Under the pieces are notes generated by a model, which saw only the letters and a program-made list of their open reading frames with translations, ran no database searches and was not told the DNA's origin. A DNA stretch of 64,000 nucleotides from positions 1-64,000 of the forward strand of contig SVGY01000003.1 in assembly GCA_015056145.1 (NCBI GenBank), written 5' to 3'. The position numbers and the translations under genes are program-made. This DNA is from Clostridiales bacterium (GTDB lineage: Bacteria; Bacillota; Clostridia; Christensenellales; Aristaeellaceae). Below are positions 17,714-25,530 of this stretch, one piece after another (the stretch's first letter is position 1; the number at the start of each line of letters is the position of its first letter).

Positions 17714-19159
17714 ATGGCAACGTTGACCATCGTTTCTCTGGGAACCGGGGGAGAGGAATTCCTCACCAAGGGCACGGATCGCCTTCTGCACAGGGGCGGG
17801 CAGCTGGTGCTGCGTACAGAGCGGCACCCCATCGCCGGTTATCTGCGCCAGGAGGGAATTGCTTTTACCACGCTGGATGCCCTTTATGACAGCTGCGAGG
17901 ATTTTGATATGTTCAATAAGGCGGCGGCGGTGCAGTTGCTGACGCTGCTCAAAAACGGCGATCTTTGCTATGCTGTGAGCGATGCCAGTTTTGATAACAC
18001 CGTCCTCACCCTTCAGCAGCTCAAGCCCCGGGAGACGGACGTGCGCATCCTGCCGGGCGTAAGCATTGCGGAGCGCTGCCTTGCGCTGGTGGATCGGGAA
18101 AGCTGCGCCGTGCGCATTATGACCGCCAGCGAATTTGGCACCTATCGCCTTTCTCCGGAAGAACCCCTGCTGCTTTGCGAAATGTACAGCCGCGAATGCG
18201 CTGGCGACTGCAAGCTGAAGCTTATGCAATTGATGCCCGAGGAAATGACCGTGAGCCTGATCACCGGCGAGGAATCTACGGGCGACCTGACCCGGCAGGA
18301 TATTCCCCTGACGGAGCTGGACCGGCAGGGGCACTACGACCATCTGACGGCAGTATATGTGCCCGGGGTGGATATGCTCAGCCGCAGCCGTTTTGATATG
18401 GATGACCTGATCCGGGTGATGAAGAAGCTCCGTGCACCGGACGGTTGTCCCTGGGATCGGGAGCAGACCTACGAAAGCCTTCTGCCCAGCCTGCTGGAGG
18501 AAAGCTACGAGTACATTCAGGCCGTAAAGGATGAAGATATCGACCATATGTACGACGAGCTGGGCGATGTGCTTCTGCAGGTGGTATTCCATGCGGAAGT
18601 GGCCCGCCAGCACGGTGATTTCGATATTCTGGATGTGACCACTGCCATCTGCCAGAAGATGATCGAGCGGCATACTCACATTTTCGGTACCGCTGTGGCC
18701 AACACCGCCGAGGATGTGCTGGTGAACTGGGAGGCCATTAAGCGCAAACAGCGGGGCATCACTTCCATTGCCCAGGCCATGGAGGATGTGTCCACCGGGC
18801 TTTCGCCCCTGCTTCGTGCAAGCAAGGTGCAGAACAAAGCCGCCAAGGTCGGCTTCGACTTTGCGGATGCCAAAGAAGCGCTCAGCAAGGTTTACGAAGA
18901 AGCCGATGAGGTTGCCCAGTGCATCGATGAAAAAATCGATACCGAGGAAGAACTTGGCGATCTTTTATTTTCAGTTGTTAACGTGCTTCGCCTGTGCGGC
19001 AAAAATGGCGATATTGCTTTGTATGGAGCCATTTCCAAGTTTATTTCCCGCTTTTCCGGCATGGAAAAATCGATAAAAAATGCAGGAAAACGAATTGAGG
19101 ACTTGACTTTATCAGAAATGGATGTATACTGGAATACGGAAAAGCAAGAAAATAAATGA
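17714..19159 (+). CDS. mazG: Nucleoside triphosphate pyrophosphohydrolase MazG with tetrapyrrole-methylase-like N-terminal domain (YabN)
   Basis: A 481-residue YabN-type fusion. Residues 1 to about 215 have the SAM-dependent tetrapyrrole methylase fold (LTIVSLGTGGEEFLTKG, then LPGVSIAERCL). Residues 225 to the end contain two MazG modules that hydrolyse NTPs to NMP and pyrophosphate. The first holds LRAPDGCPWDREQTYESLLP, LLEESYEYIQA and the metal-binding MYDELGDVLLQVVFH; the second holds EEADEVAQCIDEKIDTEEEL and GDLLFSVVNV. The methylase part has no known substrate in this family. The start ATG is preceded by AGGAGG with a 9-base gap. The place after yabM matches the Bacillus spoVT-yabM-yabN order. 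Role: clearing aberrant or excess nucleotides. Confidence 0.93.
   Translation: MATLTIVSLGTGGEEFLTKGTDRLLHRGGQLVLRTERHPIAGYLRQEGIAFTTLDALYDSCEDFDMFNKAAAVQLLTLLKNGDLCYAVSDASFDNTVLTLQQLKPRETDVRILPGVSIAERCLALVDRESCAVRIMTASEFGTYRLSPEEPLLLCEMYSRECAGDCKLKLMQLMPEEMTVSLITGEESTGDLTRQDIPLTELDRQGHYDHLTAVYVPGVDMLSRSRFDMDDLIRVMKKLRAPDGCPWDREQTYESLLPSLLEESYEYIQAVKDEDIDHMYDELGDVLLQVVFHAEVARQHGDFDILDVTTAICQKMIERHTHIFGTAVANTAEDVLVNWEAIKRKQRGITSIAQAMEDVSTGLSPLLRASKVQNKAAKVGFDFADAKEALSKVYEEADEVAQCIDEKIDTEEELGDLLFSVVNVLRLCGKNGDIALYGAISKFISRFSGMEKSIKNAGKRIEDLTLSEMDVYWNTEKQENK
19103..19130 (+). promoter_or_regulatory. Promoter for hup inside the 3' end of mazG
   Basis: TTGACT (19103-19108), 16 bases, TATACT (19125-19130), inside the last codons of mazG. 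The leader (about 120 bases) carries a small hairpin GTGCCCCGCAAGGGCAC at 19211-19227, just before the hup ribosome site. Confidence 0.65.
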
Positions 19160-19254
19160 TTTCGTTTCGGAAGTCAGCATTTTCAAACTTTTCGTTACAT
19201 CAGTAAACACTGTGCCCCGCAAGGGCACGGCAAAACAAAAGGAGGACAATCATT

Positions 19255-19530
19255 ATGAACAAAGCTGAATTGACTGCTGCCATCGTTAAGAAGACCGGTT
19301 TCACCAAGAAGGACGCCGAAAAGGCTCTGGGCGCTGTGACCGAAGTGATCACCGAAGCTCTGGCTAACGGCGAAAAGGTTCAGGTTGTTGGCTTCGGTTC
19401 CTTCGAAGTTCGCAATCGTCCCGCCCGCATGGCCCGCAACCCCCGCACCGGCGAGCAGATCCAGATCGCTGCTTCCAAGGCTCCCGTATTCAAGGCCGGC
19501 AAGGCTCTGAAGGACAGCGTGAACAAGTAA
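19255..19530 (+). CDS. hup: DNA-binding protein HU
   Basis: A 91-residue HU-family histone-like protein that bends and compacts DNA as a dimer. The whole sequence follows the family pattern: MNKAELTAAIVKKTGFTKKD, then the signature GFGSFEVRNRPARMARNPRT in the beta arm, and FKAGKALKDSVNK at the end. The proline at the tip of the arm (ARNPRTGEQ) is present. A strong ribosome site (AAAGGAGG) and highly regular codon use suggest strong expression. It has its own promoter within mazG and a terminator after it, so it is monocistronic. Confidence 0.97.
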   Translation: MNKAELTAAIVKKTGFTKKDAEKALGAVTEVITEALANGEKVQVVGFGSFEVRNRPARMARNPRTGEQIQIAASKAPVFKAGKALKDSVNK

Positions 19531-19565
19531 TTTTGTTCTGAAACTGCCGTCACCGATGGCAGACG

Positions 19566-19591
19566 GCGCCCGTATACCGGGCGCTTTTTTT
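19566..19591 (+). terminator. Intrinsic terminator of hup
   Basis: GCGCCCG and CGGGCGC form a 7-bp stem with loop TATAC, followed by seven T. Confidence 0.9.
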
Positions 19592-19734
19592 GTTGCAGAA
19601 AAACGCCGTGTTCGCAGGATGTTTTTTTGCAGAGCTTTTTTGCGGCAGATATTGAATCGGAACGCCATTTCGGTTTAGTATACTTTTTGTGGTTCAGCGT
19701 CGGAACCAGTTTTTTCCGGAAAGGAATCGACGCT

Positions 19735-20400
19735 ATGCTTTTTGTGACAGGAAGTATTTCAGAAAGAAGGGAATTTGTTTTGCTGGAAGCGCTGGGAAGC
19801 TTATCATTTGGGTATTTGCTTGGAAACTTTAATCCTGCTGCAGTTATCGCTGCACTGAAAAAAACCAATCTCCGTGAACAAGGCACCAAAAATCTTGGCG
19901 CCACAAACGTTACCCTTGCCTTTGGTTTCAGGCGGGGCCTTCTGGTTATGCTGGTGGATATTTTGAAAGGTTTTTTGTCAGTAAAAGTGGCGAAGATGCT
20001 GTTTCCCCGCCTGGTTGCCGCAGGTGCGCTGGCGGGTTGCGGCAGTGTACTGGGTCATGTTTATCCTGTTTTTTTGCGGTTTCGTGGCGGAAAAGGGCTT
20101 GCCGCCTTTGGCGGAATGATTCTTGCCCTTGATCCCTTGCTGTTTTTGATTTTGCTCATGCTGGGCATCGGAGTGATCCTGGTTACGGATTATCCGGTGA
20201 TTCTTACTTTTTTTGTGGCTGTTGCGGCTCCCTGGCTGATTCTCTGGCGTTTTGGCAATGGATGGATGTTCTGCGCAGTGCTTTTGGCAAGCGGCCTGCT
20301 TCTCTTCAAGCATCGTGAAAATATTATGAACCTGAAAAACGGAACCGAAGGAAGGCTGAGCGCTTATATTCAGAAACGGAAAAACAGTCCCGAAAATTAA
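19735..20400 (+). CDS. plsY: Acyl-phosphate:glycerol-3-phosphate acyltransferase PlsY
   Basis: PlsY transfers the acyl group of acyl-phosphate to glycerol-3-phosphate, the first step of membrane phospholipid synthesis. The family motifs are visible: SFGYLLGNFNPA at the first helix, LREQGTKNLGATNV (the SGNxGxTN-like glycerol-phosphate site, here GTKNLGATN), a middle lysine-containing DILKGF, GHVYPVFLRFRGGKG with the third motif, and the tail KHRENIMNLKNGTEGR. Five to six membrane helices. The start is either ATG 19735, with AAAGGAA ahead, or TTG 19780, with AGAAGG ahead; the latter gives the more usual short N terminus. The next gene follows 24 bases later. Confidence 0.9.
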   Translation: MLFVTGSISERREFVLLEALGSLSFGYLLGNFNPAAVIAALKKTNLREQGTKNLGATNVTLAFGFRRGLLVMLVDILKGFLSVKVAKMLFPRLVAAGALAGCGSVLGHVYPVFLRFRGGKGLAAFGGMILALDPLLFLILLMLGIGVILVTDYPVILTFFVAVAAPWLILWRFGNGWMFCAVLLASGLLLFKHRENIMNLKNGTEGRLSAYIQKRKNSPEN

Positions 20401-20424
20401 AATCCTGAGGAAGTGCAAGCATAG

Positions 20425-21276
20425 ATGAAGACCGGCGTTATCGATGCTGGCGGAGGAATGCGGGGCGTATATGCCGCCGGCGTTCTGGAATACTGCCTTG
20501 AAAAGAATATCCATTTTGATTGCTGCATTGGCGTTTCTGCGGGCAGTGCAAACCTGACCACCTATCAGGCCGGTCAGAAAAACCGGAACATACAGTTTTA
20601 TCTCGAATATGCTTTCCGCAAGGAGTATATGGGAATTGGACATTTGCTGCGTACCGGTTCTTATCTCAATCTGCATTACATGTACGGGGTCCTTGCCAAT
20701 TCCGATGGCGAAAATCCGTTGGATTATGTAGCCTTCAAAAATAATCCGTCCGATTTTTTTGTGGTTACCCAGGAGGCGCTTACGGGGGATACGAAATATT
20801 TTACAAAGGCGGATGTGAAGAAGGATGACAGCAGCGTGCTGATGGCTTCCTGCAACATTCCAGGCATAAATCGCCCCTTTGAAATCGATGGTACGCTGTA
20901 TTTTGACGGTGCACTGGGCGACCCTGTGCCTGTGCAGAAAGCATTTGACGAAGGCTGCGACAAAGTGGTTCTTATTCTGACCAAGCCGGTGGATATTCCA
21001 CGCAGCGCAGGGCAGGATGAGTATATTGCAAAACTGATCCGGAAAAAATATCCGGAATCCGCAAAGAATCTGTGCCAGCGGGCTGAGAAGTACAATCGCT
21101 CTGTGGAACTGGCCAGGCAGTACCAGCAGCAGGGAAAACTTCTGATCGTTGCGCCTTCCGACACCTGCGGCGTATCCACCCTTTCCAGAAAGAAAGAGGC
21201 CATGGCCGCACTTTACCGCAAGGGAATGGCCGACGGGGAGAAGATATCCGGTTTTCTTGGTTTGACGGACTGCTGA
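20425..21276 (+). CDS. Patatin-like phospholipase family protein
   Basis: A 283-residue serine lipase-like hydrolase of the patatin family. The oxyanion-hole motif GGGMRGVYAAG is at 9-19, the nucleophile elbow is GVSAGS with Ser38, and the catalytic aspartate is Asp161 in DGALGDP. The region between, with NIPGINRPFEIDG, is common in bacterial patatins. No signal peptide, so it is probably cytoplasmic. It follows plsY closely and may share its transcript, which would fit a role in lipid turnover; substrate unknown. Confidence 0.9.
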   Translation: MKTGVIDAGGGMRGVYAAGVLEYCLEKNIHFDCCIGVSAGSANLTTYQAGQKNRNIQFYLEYAFRKEYMGIGHLLRTGSYLNLHYMYGVLANSDGENPLDYVAFKNNPSDFFVVTQEALTGDTKYFTKADVKKDDSSVLMASCNIPGINRPFEIDGTLYFDGALGDPVPVQKAFDEGCDKVVLILTKPVDIPRSAGQDEYIAKLIRKKYPESAKNLCQRAEKYNRSVELARQYQQQGKLLIVAPSDTCGVSTLSRKKEAMAALYRKGMADGEKISGFLGLTDC

Positions 21277-21408
21277 AACCGTGGTGGAAATGAAACGTAA
21301 TCCTTGGAAGGTTTTGTATGCGTATTGTTCAGCTGCTGCGGGCAGAATGGATTGTGCGGGGAGGAAAAAAGCTTCCACAAAAAAGGAAAAAAGCCCTGTT
21401 TTCCTGTC

Positions 21409-21437
21409 TTGACAATCAGCCTGGAGTAATTTATAAT
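21409..21437 (+). promoter_or_regulatory. Consensus sigma-A promoter for the 6S-like RNA
   Basis: TTGACA (21409-21414), exactly 17 bases, TATAAT (21432-21437). It is a perfect match to consensus with no ribosome site or coding frame after it, pointing to a stable RNA. Confidence 0.85.
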
Positions 21438-21443
21438 CATCTA

Positions 21444-21662
21444 CAGAGCCGCCTGAGGTGTGCGCCAGTGCCTTATTTTTACCCACATTTCACAAAACGG
21501 AGCTCGGGTCCGTCGTGGATGTCATGCCCCCGTGATTTATCACGCCAGGGGAAGGCAGTAAATTGACGGTAGAGCACCGACCTGCTTAACATAGCGGGTG
21601 AAAAAATAGGGTACAGCGGCATTTTGGGTCTCCGTGAAGCCTTCCTTCGGGAAGGTTTTTTA
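21444..21662 (+). ncRNA. ssrS: Probable 6S RNA
   Basis: About 220 bases between a consensus promoter and a strong terminator, with no frame. The sequence can fold into one long rod with a central bulge, the hallmark of 6S RNA, which binds RNA polymerase in slow growth. GCCGC (21448-21452) pairs with GCGGC (21616-21620), TACCC (21480-21484) with GGGTA (21609-21613), TTTCA with TGAAA next to it, AGCTCGGGTC with GACCTGCT, and the top is CCCC-CGTGATTTATCACG-CCAGGGG. The 3' part GTACAGCGGCATTTTGGG looks like clostridial 6S RNAs as I remember them. A covariance search would settle it. Confidence 0.72.
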
Positions 21663-21664
21663 TT
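21640..21664 (+). terminator. Terminator of the 6S-like RNA
   Basis: CCTTCC-TTCG-GGAAGG tetraloop hairpin followed by TTTTTTATTTTTATT. Confidence 0.9.
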
Positions 21665-21679
21665 TTTATTGATTTTGCG

Positions 21680-21712
21680 TAACAAAAAACGAGCGGCCTG
21701 TTGAATGGCCGC
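21680..21712 (-). terminator. Terminator of uxaC
   Basis: On the minus strand GCGGCC-ATTCAACA-GGCCGC is followed by TCGTTTTTTGTT, just past the uxaC stop. Confidence 0.8.
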
Positions 21713-21729
21713 CCAAACCATGGGTCTGG

Positions 21730-23142
21730 TTAGTTCTTTTCTGCAAAGGAGAAGTAGTTTTTGGCATTCTGGTAGCTGATGCCCCTGACGATTTCCATAA
21801 GGCGTTCTTCATCCTCGGGGAAGAAGCCATCCTCCACCCACTGGCCCAGGAGACGGCAGAGAATGCGGCGGAAGTATTCGTGGCGGGGGTAGCTAAGGAA
21901 ACTGCGGCTGTCGGTGAGCATACCCACGAAGCCCGCCAGGTAGCCGAGGCTGGCAAGGCTGGAAAGCTGGTCTGTCATTCCCTGGAAATGGTCGTTGAAC
22001 CACCAGGCGGAGCCGTGCTGGATCTTGCTGACGGCTTCGGAATTCTGGAAACAGCCGCACATTACATCTATGACCTGGTTTTCGTGGGGATTCAGACTGT
22101 AGATGATAGTCTTGGGCAGGGCGTCCTTTTGCTCAAGCGCACCCATGAAACCGGACAACTGAGCAGCGGAGTCAAAATCGCCCATAGCGTCAAAGCCGGT
22201 ATCCACGCCGATTTTTTCAAACATGCGGGGGTTGTTGTCCCTGAGGCAGCCGTAGTGCAGCTGCATCACCCAACCCAGCTCGCGATAGCATTCAGCACAG
22301 AAGAGCAGGAAGGCCGTCTGGAACATGGCCTGCTCGCCGGGGCTGGCCTGCTGGCCCTTCAGGCGGTTCTGAAGGATCTCGTTGATGGTTTCATCATCGG
22401 CGGGAGCAAAATGGAAGCGCACAGGGCCATGGTCGCTGAGGCAGCAGCCGTTTTGAGCAAAGTATTCCATCCGGGTTTTCAGGGCCTGCTTCAGTTCCGG
22501 CCAGCCAGTGATCTCCACCCCGGAAACCTCGGACAGCTTTGCGATGTAGTCCACATAGTCGGGCTTATAGAGCATCATGGCTTTATCCGGACGCCAGGCG
22601 GGCAGCACGGCGGTTTTGAAGCTGCTGTCCTTGGCCAGCTTCTGGTGCCATTCCAGAGTGTCGATGGGGTCGTCGGTGGTGCAGATGGTTTCCACATTGC
22701 TCTGGCGGATCAGTCCCCGGACGCTCATGTTTTCCTCCTGCAGCTTTGCGTTGCAGAGGTTCCATACTTCCTCGGCGGTGTCCTTGTTGAGGATGCCCTC
22801 GTAGCCGAAATAGCGGCGCAGTTCCAGATGGCTCCAGTGGTGCAGCGGATTGCCGATGGCCTTGCCCACCACGGTGGCATATGCGATGAACTTGTCGTGA
22901 TCGCTGGCATCGCCGGTGATGTATTTTTCGTCGATTCCGGCGCAGCGCATAAAGCGCCATTTGTAGTGATCGCCGCCCAGCCATACCTGGGTGATGTTTT
23001 CGTAGCGCAGATTTTCAAAAATCTGCTGGGGGCTGATGTGGCAGTGATAATCGATGATGGGGCAGCTTTCGGCGGCTTCGTGATACAGCTTTACCGCCAT
23101 GGGCGTATTGAGAAGGAAATCTTTGTCAAGAAAAGCTTTCAT
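21730..23142 (-). CDS. uxaC: Glucuronate isomerase
   Basis: UxaC converts D-glucuronate to D-fructuronate (and galacturonate to tagaturonate), the entry step of hexuronate breakdown. The 470-residue protein has the amidohydrolase-like fold of the family: DYHCHISPQQIFENL near residue 31, HHWSHLELRRYFGYEG, CTTDDPIDTLEWH, LQLHYG-type segment VMQLHYGCLRDNN, and the closing LGYLAGFVGMLTDSRSFLSY and PRHEYFRRILC. The full length is normal. The ribosome site CAAGGAGATG precedes the start. It lies opposite the aldolase/kdgK pair, so the locus covers isomerisation, phosphorylation and cleavage; the reductase (uxuB) and dehydratase (uxuA) steps are not in the window. Confidence 0.96.
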   Translation of the reverse strand: MKAFLDKDFLLNTPMAVKLYHEAAESCPIIDYHCHISPQQIFENLRYENITQVWLGGDHYKWRFMRCAGIDEKYITGDASDHDKFIAYATVVGKAIGNPLHHWSHLELRRYFGYEGILNKDTAEEVWNLCNAKLQEENMSVRGLIRQSNVETICTTDDPIDTLEWHQKLAKDSSFKTAVLPAWRPDKAMMLYKPDYVDYIAKLSEVSGVEITGWPELKQALKTRMEYFAQNGCCLSDHGPVRFHFAPADDETINEILQNRLKGQQASPGEQAMFQTAFLLFCAECYRELGWVMQLHYGCLRDNNPRMFEKIGVDTGFDAMGDFDSAAQLSGFMGALEQKDALPKTIIYSLNPHENQVIDVMCGCFQNSEAVSKIQHGSAWWFNDHFQGMTDQLSSLASLGYLAGFVGMLTDSRSFLSYPRHEYFRRILCRLLGQWVEDGFFPEDEERLMEIVRGISYQNAKNYFSFAEKN

Positions 23143-23439
23143 TGGGAATGCATCTCCTTGTATATAGATGTGGGCCGGGTTGGTTTCCCTGTAAGTATAG
23201 CGGTTCCCATTGGGTTTTGCAATTGTATTTCAGGAAAAAAGAAGGGGCAAAACGAAAAATTCCGAAAATAAAAAAAGAAGCAGGAAAAGTACAATCCTGT
23301 GAAGAACTAACCGAAGTAAGGAAAATTTTGTTGGGATAATGATAGGCAACAGGGCTGCAAATGCAGGGGAAACCTTGCCTGCATCCGGAAGTTTTATCTT
23401 GTCCCGATAACCATGCATATCAGGAAGGATGAAGGAACC
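23143..23439. other. Divergent regulatory region between uxaC and the KDG genes
   Basis: About 300 bases without a gene separate the two divergent hexuronate transcripts, so promoters for both should lie here. I see the uxaC ribosome site and a -10-like GATAATG near 23336, but no inverted repeat convincing enough to call an operator. No regulator gene is adjacent. Confidence 0.5.
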
Positions 23440-24396
23440 ATGGAAATGATCGAAAAACTGTCCCTTGCCGGTCTTGTTCCGGTCATCAAGGTTGAAAATG
23501 CAGAGGATGCCGTGCCGCTTTGCAAAGCGCTTGCTGATGGCGGTCTGCCTGTTGCGGAGATCACCTTCCGCAGCGATGCTGCTGAGGAAGCCATCCGCCG
23601 TGTACACGAGGCCCTGCCGGAGGTTATTCTGGGCGCAGGCACCGTGCTGACCAAGGATCAAGTGGACCGTGCTGTGGCAGCAGGCGCTACCTATATTGTT
23701 TCCCCGGGCCTGAACCGGGAGATTGTCCGTTACTGCCGGGAAAAAGGCGTTGTGATTGTGCCTGGTTGCGCCAACCCCAGCGATATCGAGGTTGCGCTGG
23801 AAGAGGGCCTTAAAACCGTGAAGTTCTTCCCTGCAGAAGCACTGGGCGGACTCAACCTCATCAAGGCCATGGCTGCTCCCTATGGCAGCGTTACCTTCCT
23901 GCCCACCGGCGGCATCAATGAGAAGAACCTCAACGATTATCTGGCCTTCCCCAAGATCGTGGCCTGCGGCGGAAGCTGGATGGTTCCCGCTGATGCTGTG
24001 GCCAACAAGGACTGGAGGCGCATCGAGGAGCTGACCCGCAGTGCAGTGAACGCCATGCTGGGCCTTGAGCTGCGTCATGTGGGCATCAACAGCGGCGACC
24101 CCGAAACCGCCCGGAAGGATGCGGAGCAGATCGCCAAACTGCTGGGCTGGCCCCTGGACGACCACAAGAACGCCACCTTTGTAAAGGATGCCTTTGAGGT
24201 AATGAAGGTTCCCTTCCGGGGCAAGAACGGCCACATCGCCATCGCCTGCAACAACATCAAGCGGGCACGCTGGCACCTGGAACGCCGGGGCTTTGTGTTT
24301 GATGACGACAGCGCCATCATGAAGGAAGGCAAGCTGCGTGCCATCTACCTCAAGGACGATATCGCCGGCTTTGCTTTCCATTTGCTGCAGAAATAA
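23440..24396 (+). CDS. eda: KDPG/KHG aldolase with C-terminal VOC-like domain
   Basis: The N-terminal about 205 residues are a 2-keto-3-deoxy-6-phosphogluconate aldolase, which splits KDPG to pyruvate and glyceraldehyde-3-phosphate. LVPVIKVENAEDAVPLCKAL, AEITFRSDAAEEAI, LGAGTVLTKDQ and the Schiff-base Lys128 in KFFPAE are all present, and PTGGINEKN follows. From about residue 212 there is an extra domain (RHVGINSGDPETARKDAEQI to the end) that resembles a glyoxalase/VOC fold, with GHIAIACNNIKRARWHLERR as a typical strand-helix unit. The role of that domain is unknown. I choose ATG 23440, after GAAGGA; an ATG at 23413 is possible. kdgK follows 42 bases later in the same direction and is probably co-transcribed. 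Confidence 0.92.
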   Translation: MEMIEKLSLAGLVPVIKVENAEDAVPLCKALADGGLPVAEITFRSDAAEEAIRRVHEALPEVILGAGTVLTKDQVDRAVAAGATYIVSPGLNREIVRYCREKGVVIVPGCANPSDIEVALEEGLKTVKFFPAEALGGLNLIKAMAAPYGSVTFLPTGGINEKNLNDYLAFPKIVACGGSWMVPADAVANKDWRRIEELTRSAVNAMLGLELRHVGINSGDPETARKDAEQIAKLLGWPLDDHKNATFVKDAFEVMKVPFRGKNGHIAIACNNIKRARWHLERRGFVFDDDSAIMKEGKLRAIYLKDDIAGFAFHLLQK

Positions 24397-24438
24397 TTAC
24401 CCCACATACGAATATCGACAGAACAGGAGTGTAGTCCC

Positions 24439-25467
24439 ATGAAAGTTGTAACCTTTGGCGAAATTATGCTGCGCCTGAAGAGCCCTGGATACGAGCGTTT
24501 CTTCCAGTCTCCCGTGCTGGAAGCCACCTTTGGCGGCGGTGAAGCCAACGTCAGTGTTTCTCTGGCAAACTACGGCATGGAAACCGCTTTTGTGACCGTA
24601 CTGCCCAAGAATGATGTGGGCGAGGCCTGCCTGCGGGAACTGCGGGGCTTTGGCGTGGATGTGAGCAACATCGTGCGCAAGGATGGCCGGATGGGCATTT
24701 ACTATCTGGAAACCGGTTCCGTGCAGCGCCCCAGCAAGGTCATTTACGACCGTGCCGGCTCTGCCATTTGCGAAGCCAAGCCCGGCGATATCGACTGGAA
24801 GAAGGCCTTTGAAGGCGCTGGCTGGTTCCATATCACCGGCATTACTCCCGCCATCAGCGAAGGTGCTGCGGAGCTTTCTCTGGAAGCTGTGAAGGCCGCC
24901 AAGGAGCTGGGCCTCCATGTGAGCTGCGACCTCAACTACCGCAAGAACCTGTGGAAGTATGGCAAGACCGCCGACCAGGTGATGACTGAGCTGGTGAAGT
25001 ATGTGGATACCGTCATCGCCAATGAGGAGGACTTCCAGAAGTCCCTGCTTCTGAAGGCCGAAAGCGCCGGAGCAGTGGAAGAGGGCGAACTGAACATCGA
25101 GCAATACAAAGCCATCGCCCGTCTGGCCATGGATACCTATCCCAACATTAAGCGGGTAGCCATTACCCTGCGTGAGTCCAAGAGCGCCAACCACAACGAC
25201 TGGAGCGCCTGTCTCTACAACGGCAAGGATTTCTTCCTCTCCCGCAAGTACCGCATCACCGATATCGTGGACCGTGTGGGCGGCGGTGACAGCTTTGGTG
25301 GCGGCCTGATCTACGGCCTGACCCACTACGACGAGCAGACTGCTCTGGAATACGCCGTGGCAGCCAGCTGCCTCAAGCATACGATCTCCGGCGACTTTAA
25401 CCGTGTGAGCGTTTCTGAGGTAGAAAGCCTCATGAAGGGCAGCGGCAGCGGCCGTGTACAGCGGTAA
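24439..25467 (+). CDS. kdgK: 2-keto-3-deoxygluconate kinase, PfkB family
   Basis: KdgK phosphorylates 2-keto-3-deoxygluconate to KDPG, which the aldolase upstream cleaves. The PfkB family is clear: [19 protein letters not shown] at the start, [16 protein letters not shown] (substrate site), DLNYRKNLW, and [16 protein letters not shown] with the catalytic Asp284. The length of 342 residues is normal. The ribosome site is AACAGGAGTG. The substrate is inferred from the neighbours uxaC and the aldolase; fructose or another sugar kinase activity cannot be excluded. Confidence 0.92.
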   Translation: MKVVTFGEIMLRLKSPGYERFFQSPVLEATFGGGEANVSVSLANYGMETAFVTVLPKNDVGEACLRELRGFGVDVSNIVRKDGRMGIYYLETGSVQRPSKVIYDRAGSAICEAKPGDIDWKKAFEGAGWFHITGITPAISEGAAELSLEAVKAAKELGLHVSCDLNYRKNLWKYGKTADQVMTELVKYVDTVIANEEDFQKSLLLKAESAGAVEEGELNIEQYKAIARLAMDTYPNIKRVAITLRESKSANHNDWSACLYNGKDFFLSRKYRITDIVDRVGGGDSFGGGLIYGLTHYDEQTALEYAVAASCLKHTISGDFNRVSVSEVESLMKGSGSGRVQR

Positions 25468-25493
25468 AATTCTGAAATAACCATATACTATCA

Positions 25494-25529
25494 GGCCCGG
25501 AAAGGAAAATGTTCCTTCCCGGGCCTTTT
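25494..25529 (+). terminator. Intrinsic terminator of kdgK, shared with the feoB 3' end
   Basis: GGCCCGGAAAGGAA and TTCCTTCCCGGGCC form a long stem followed by TTTTG; it lies between two converging genes. Confidence 0.85.
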
Positions 25530-25530
25530 G

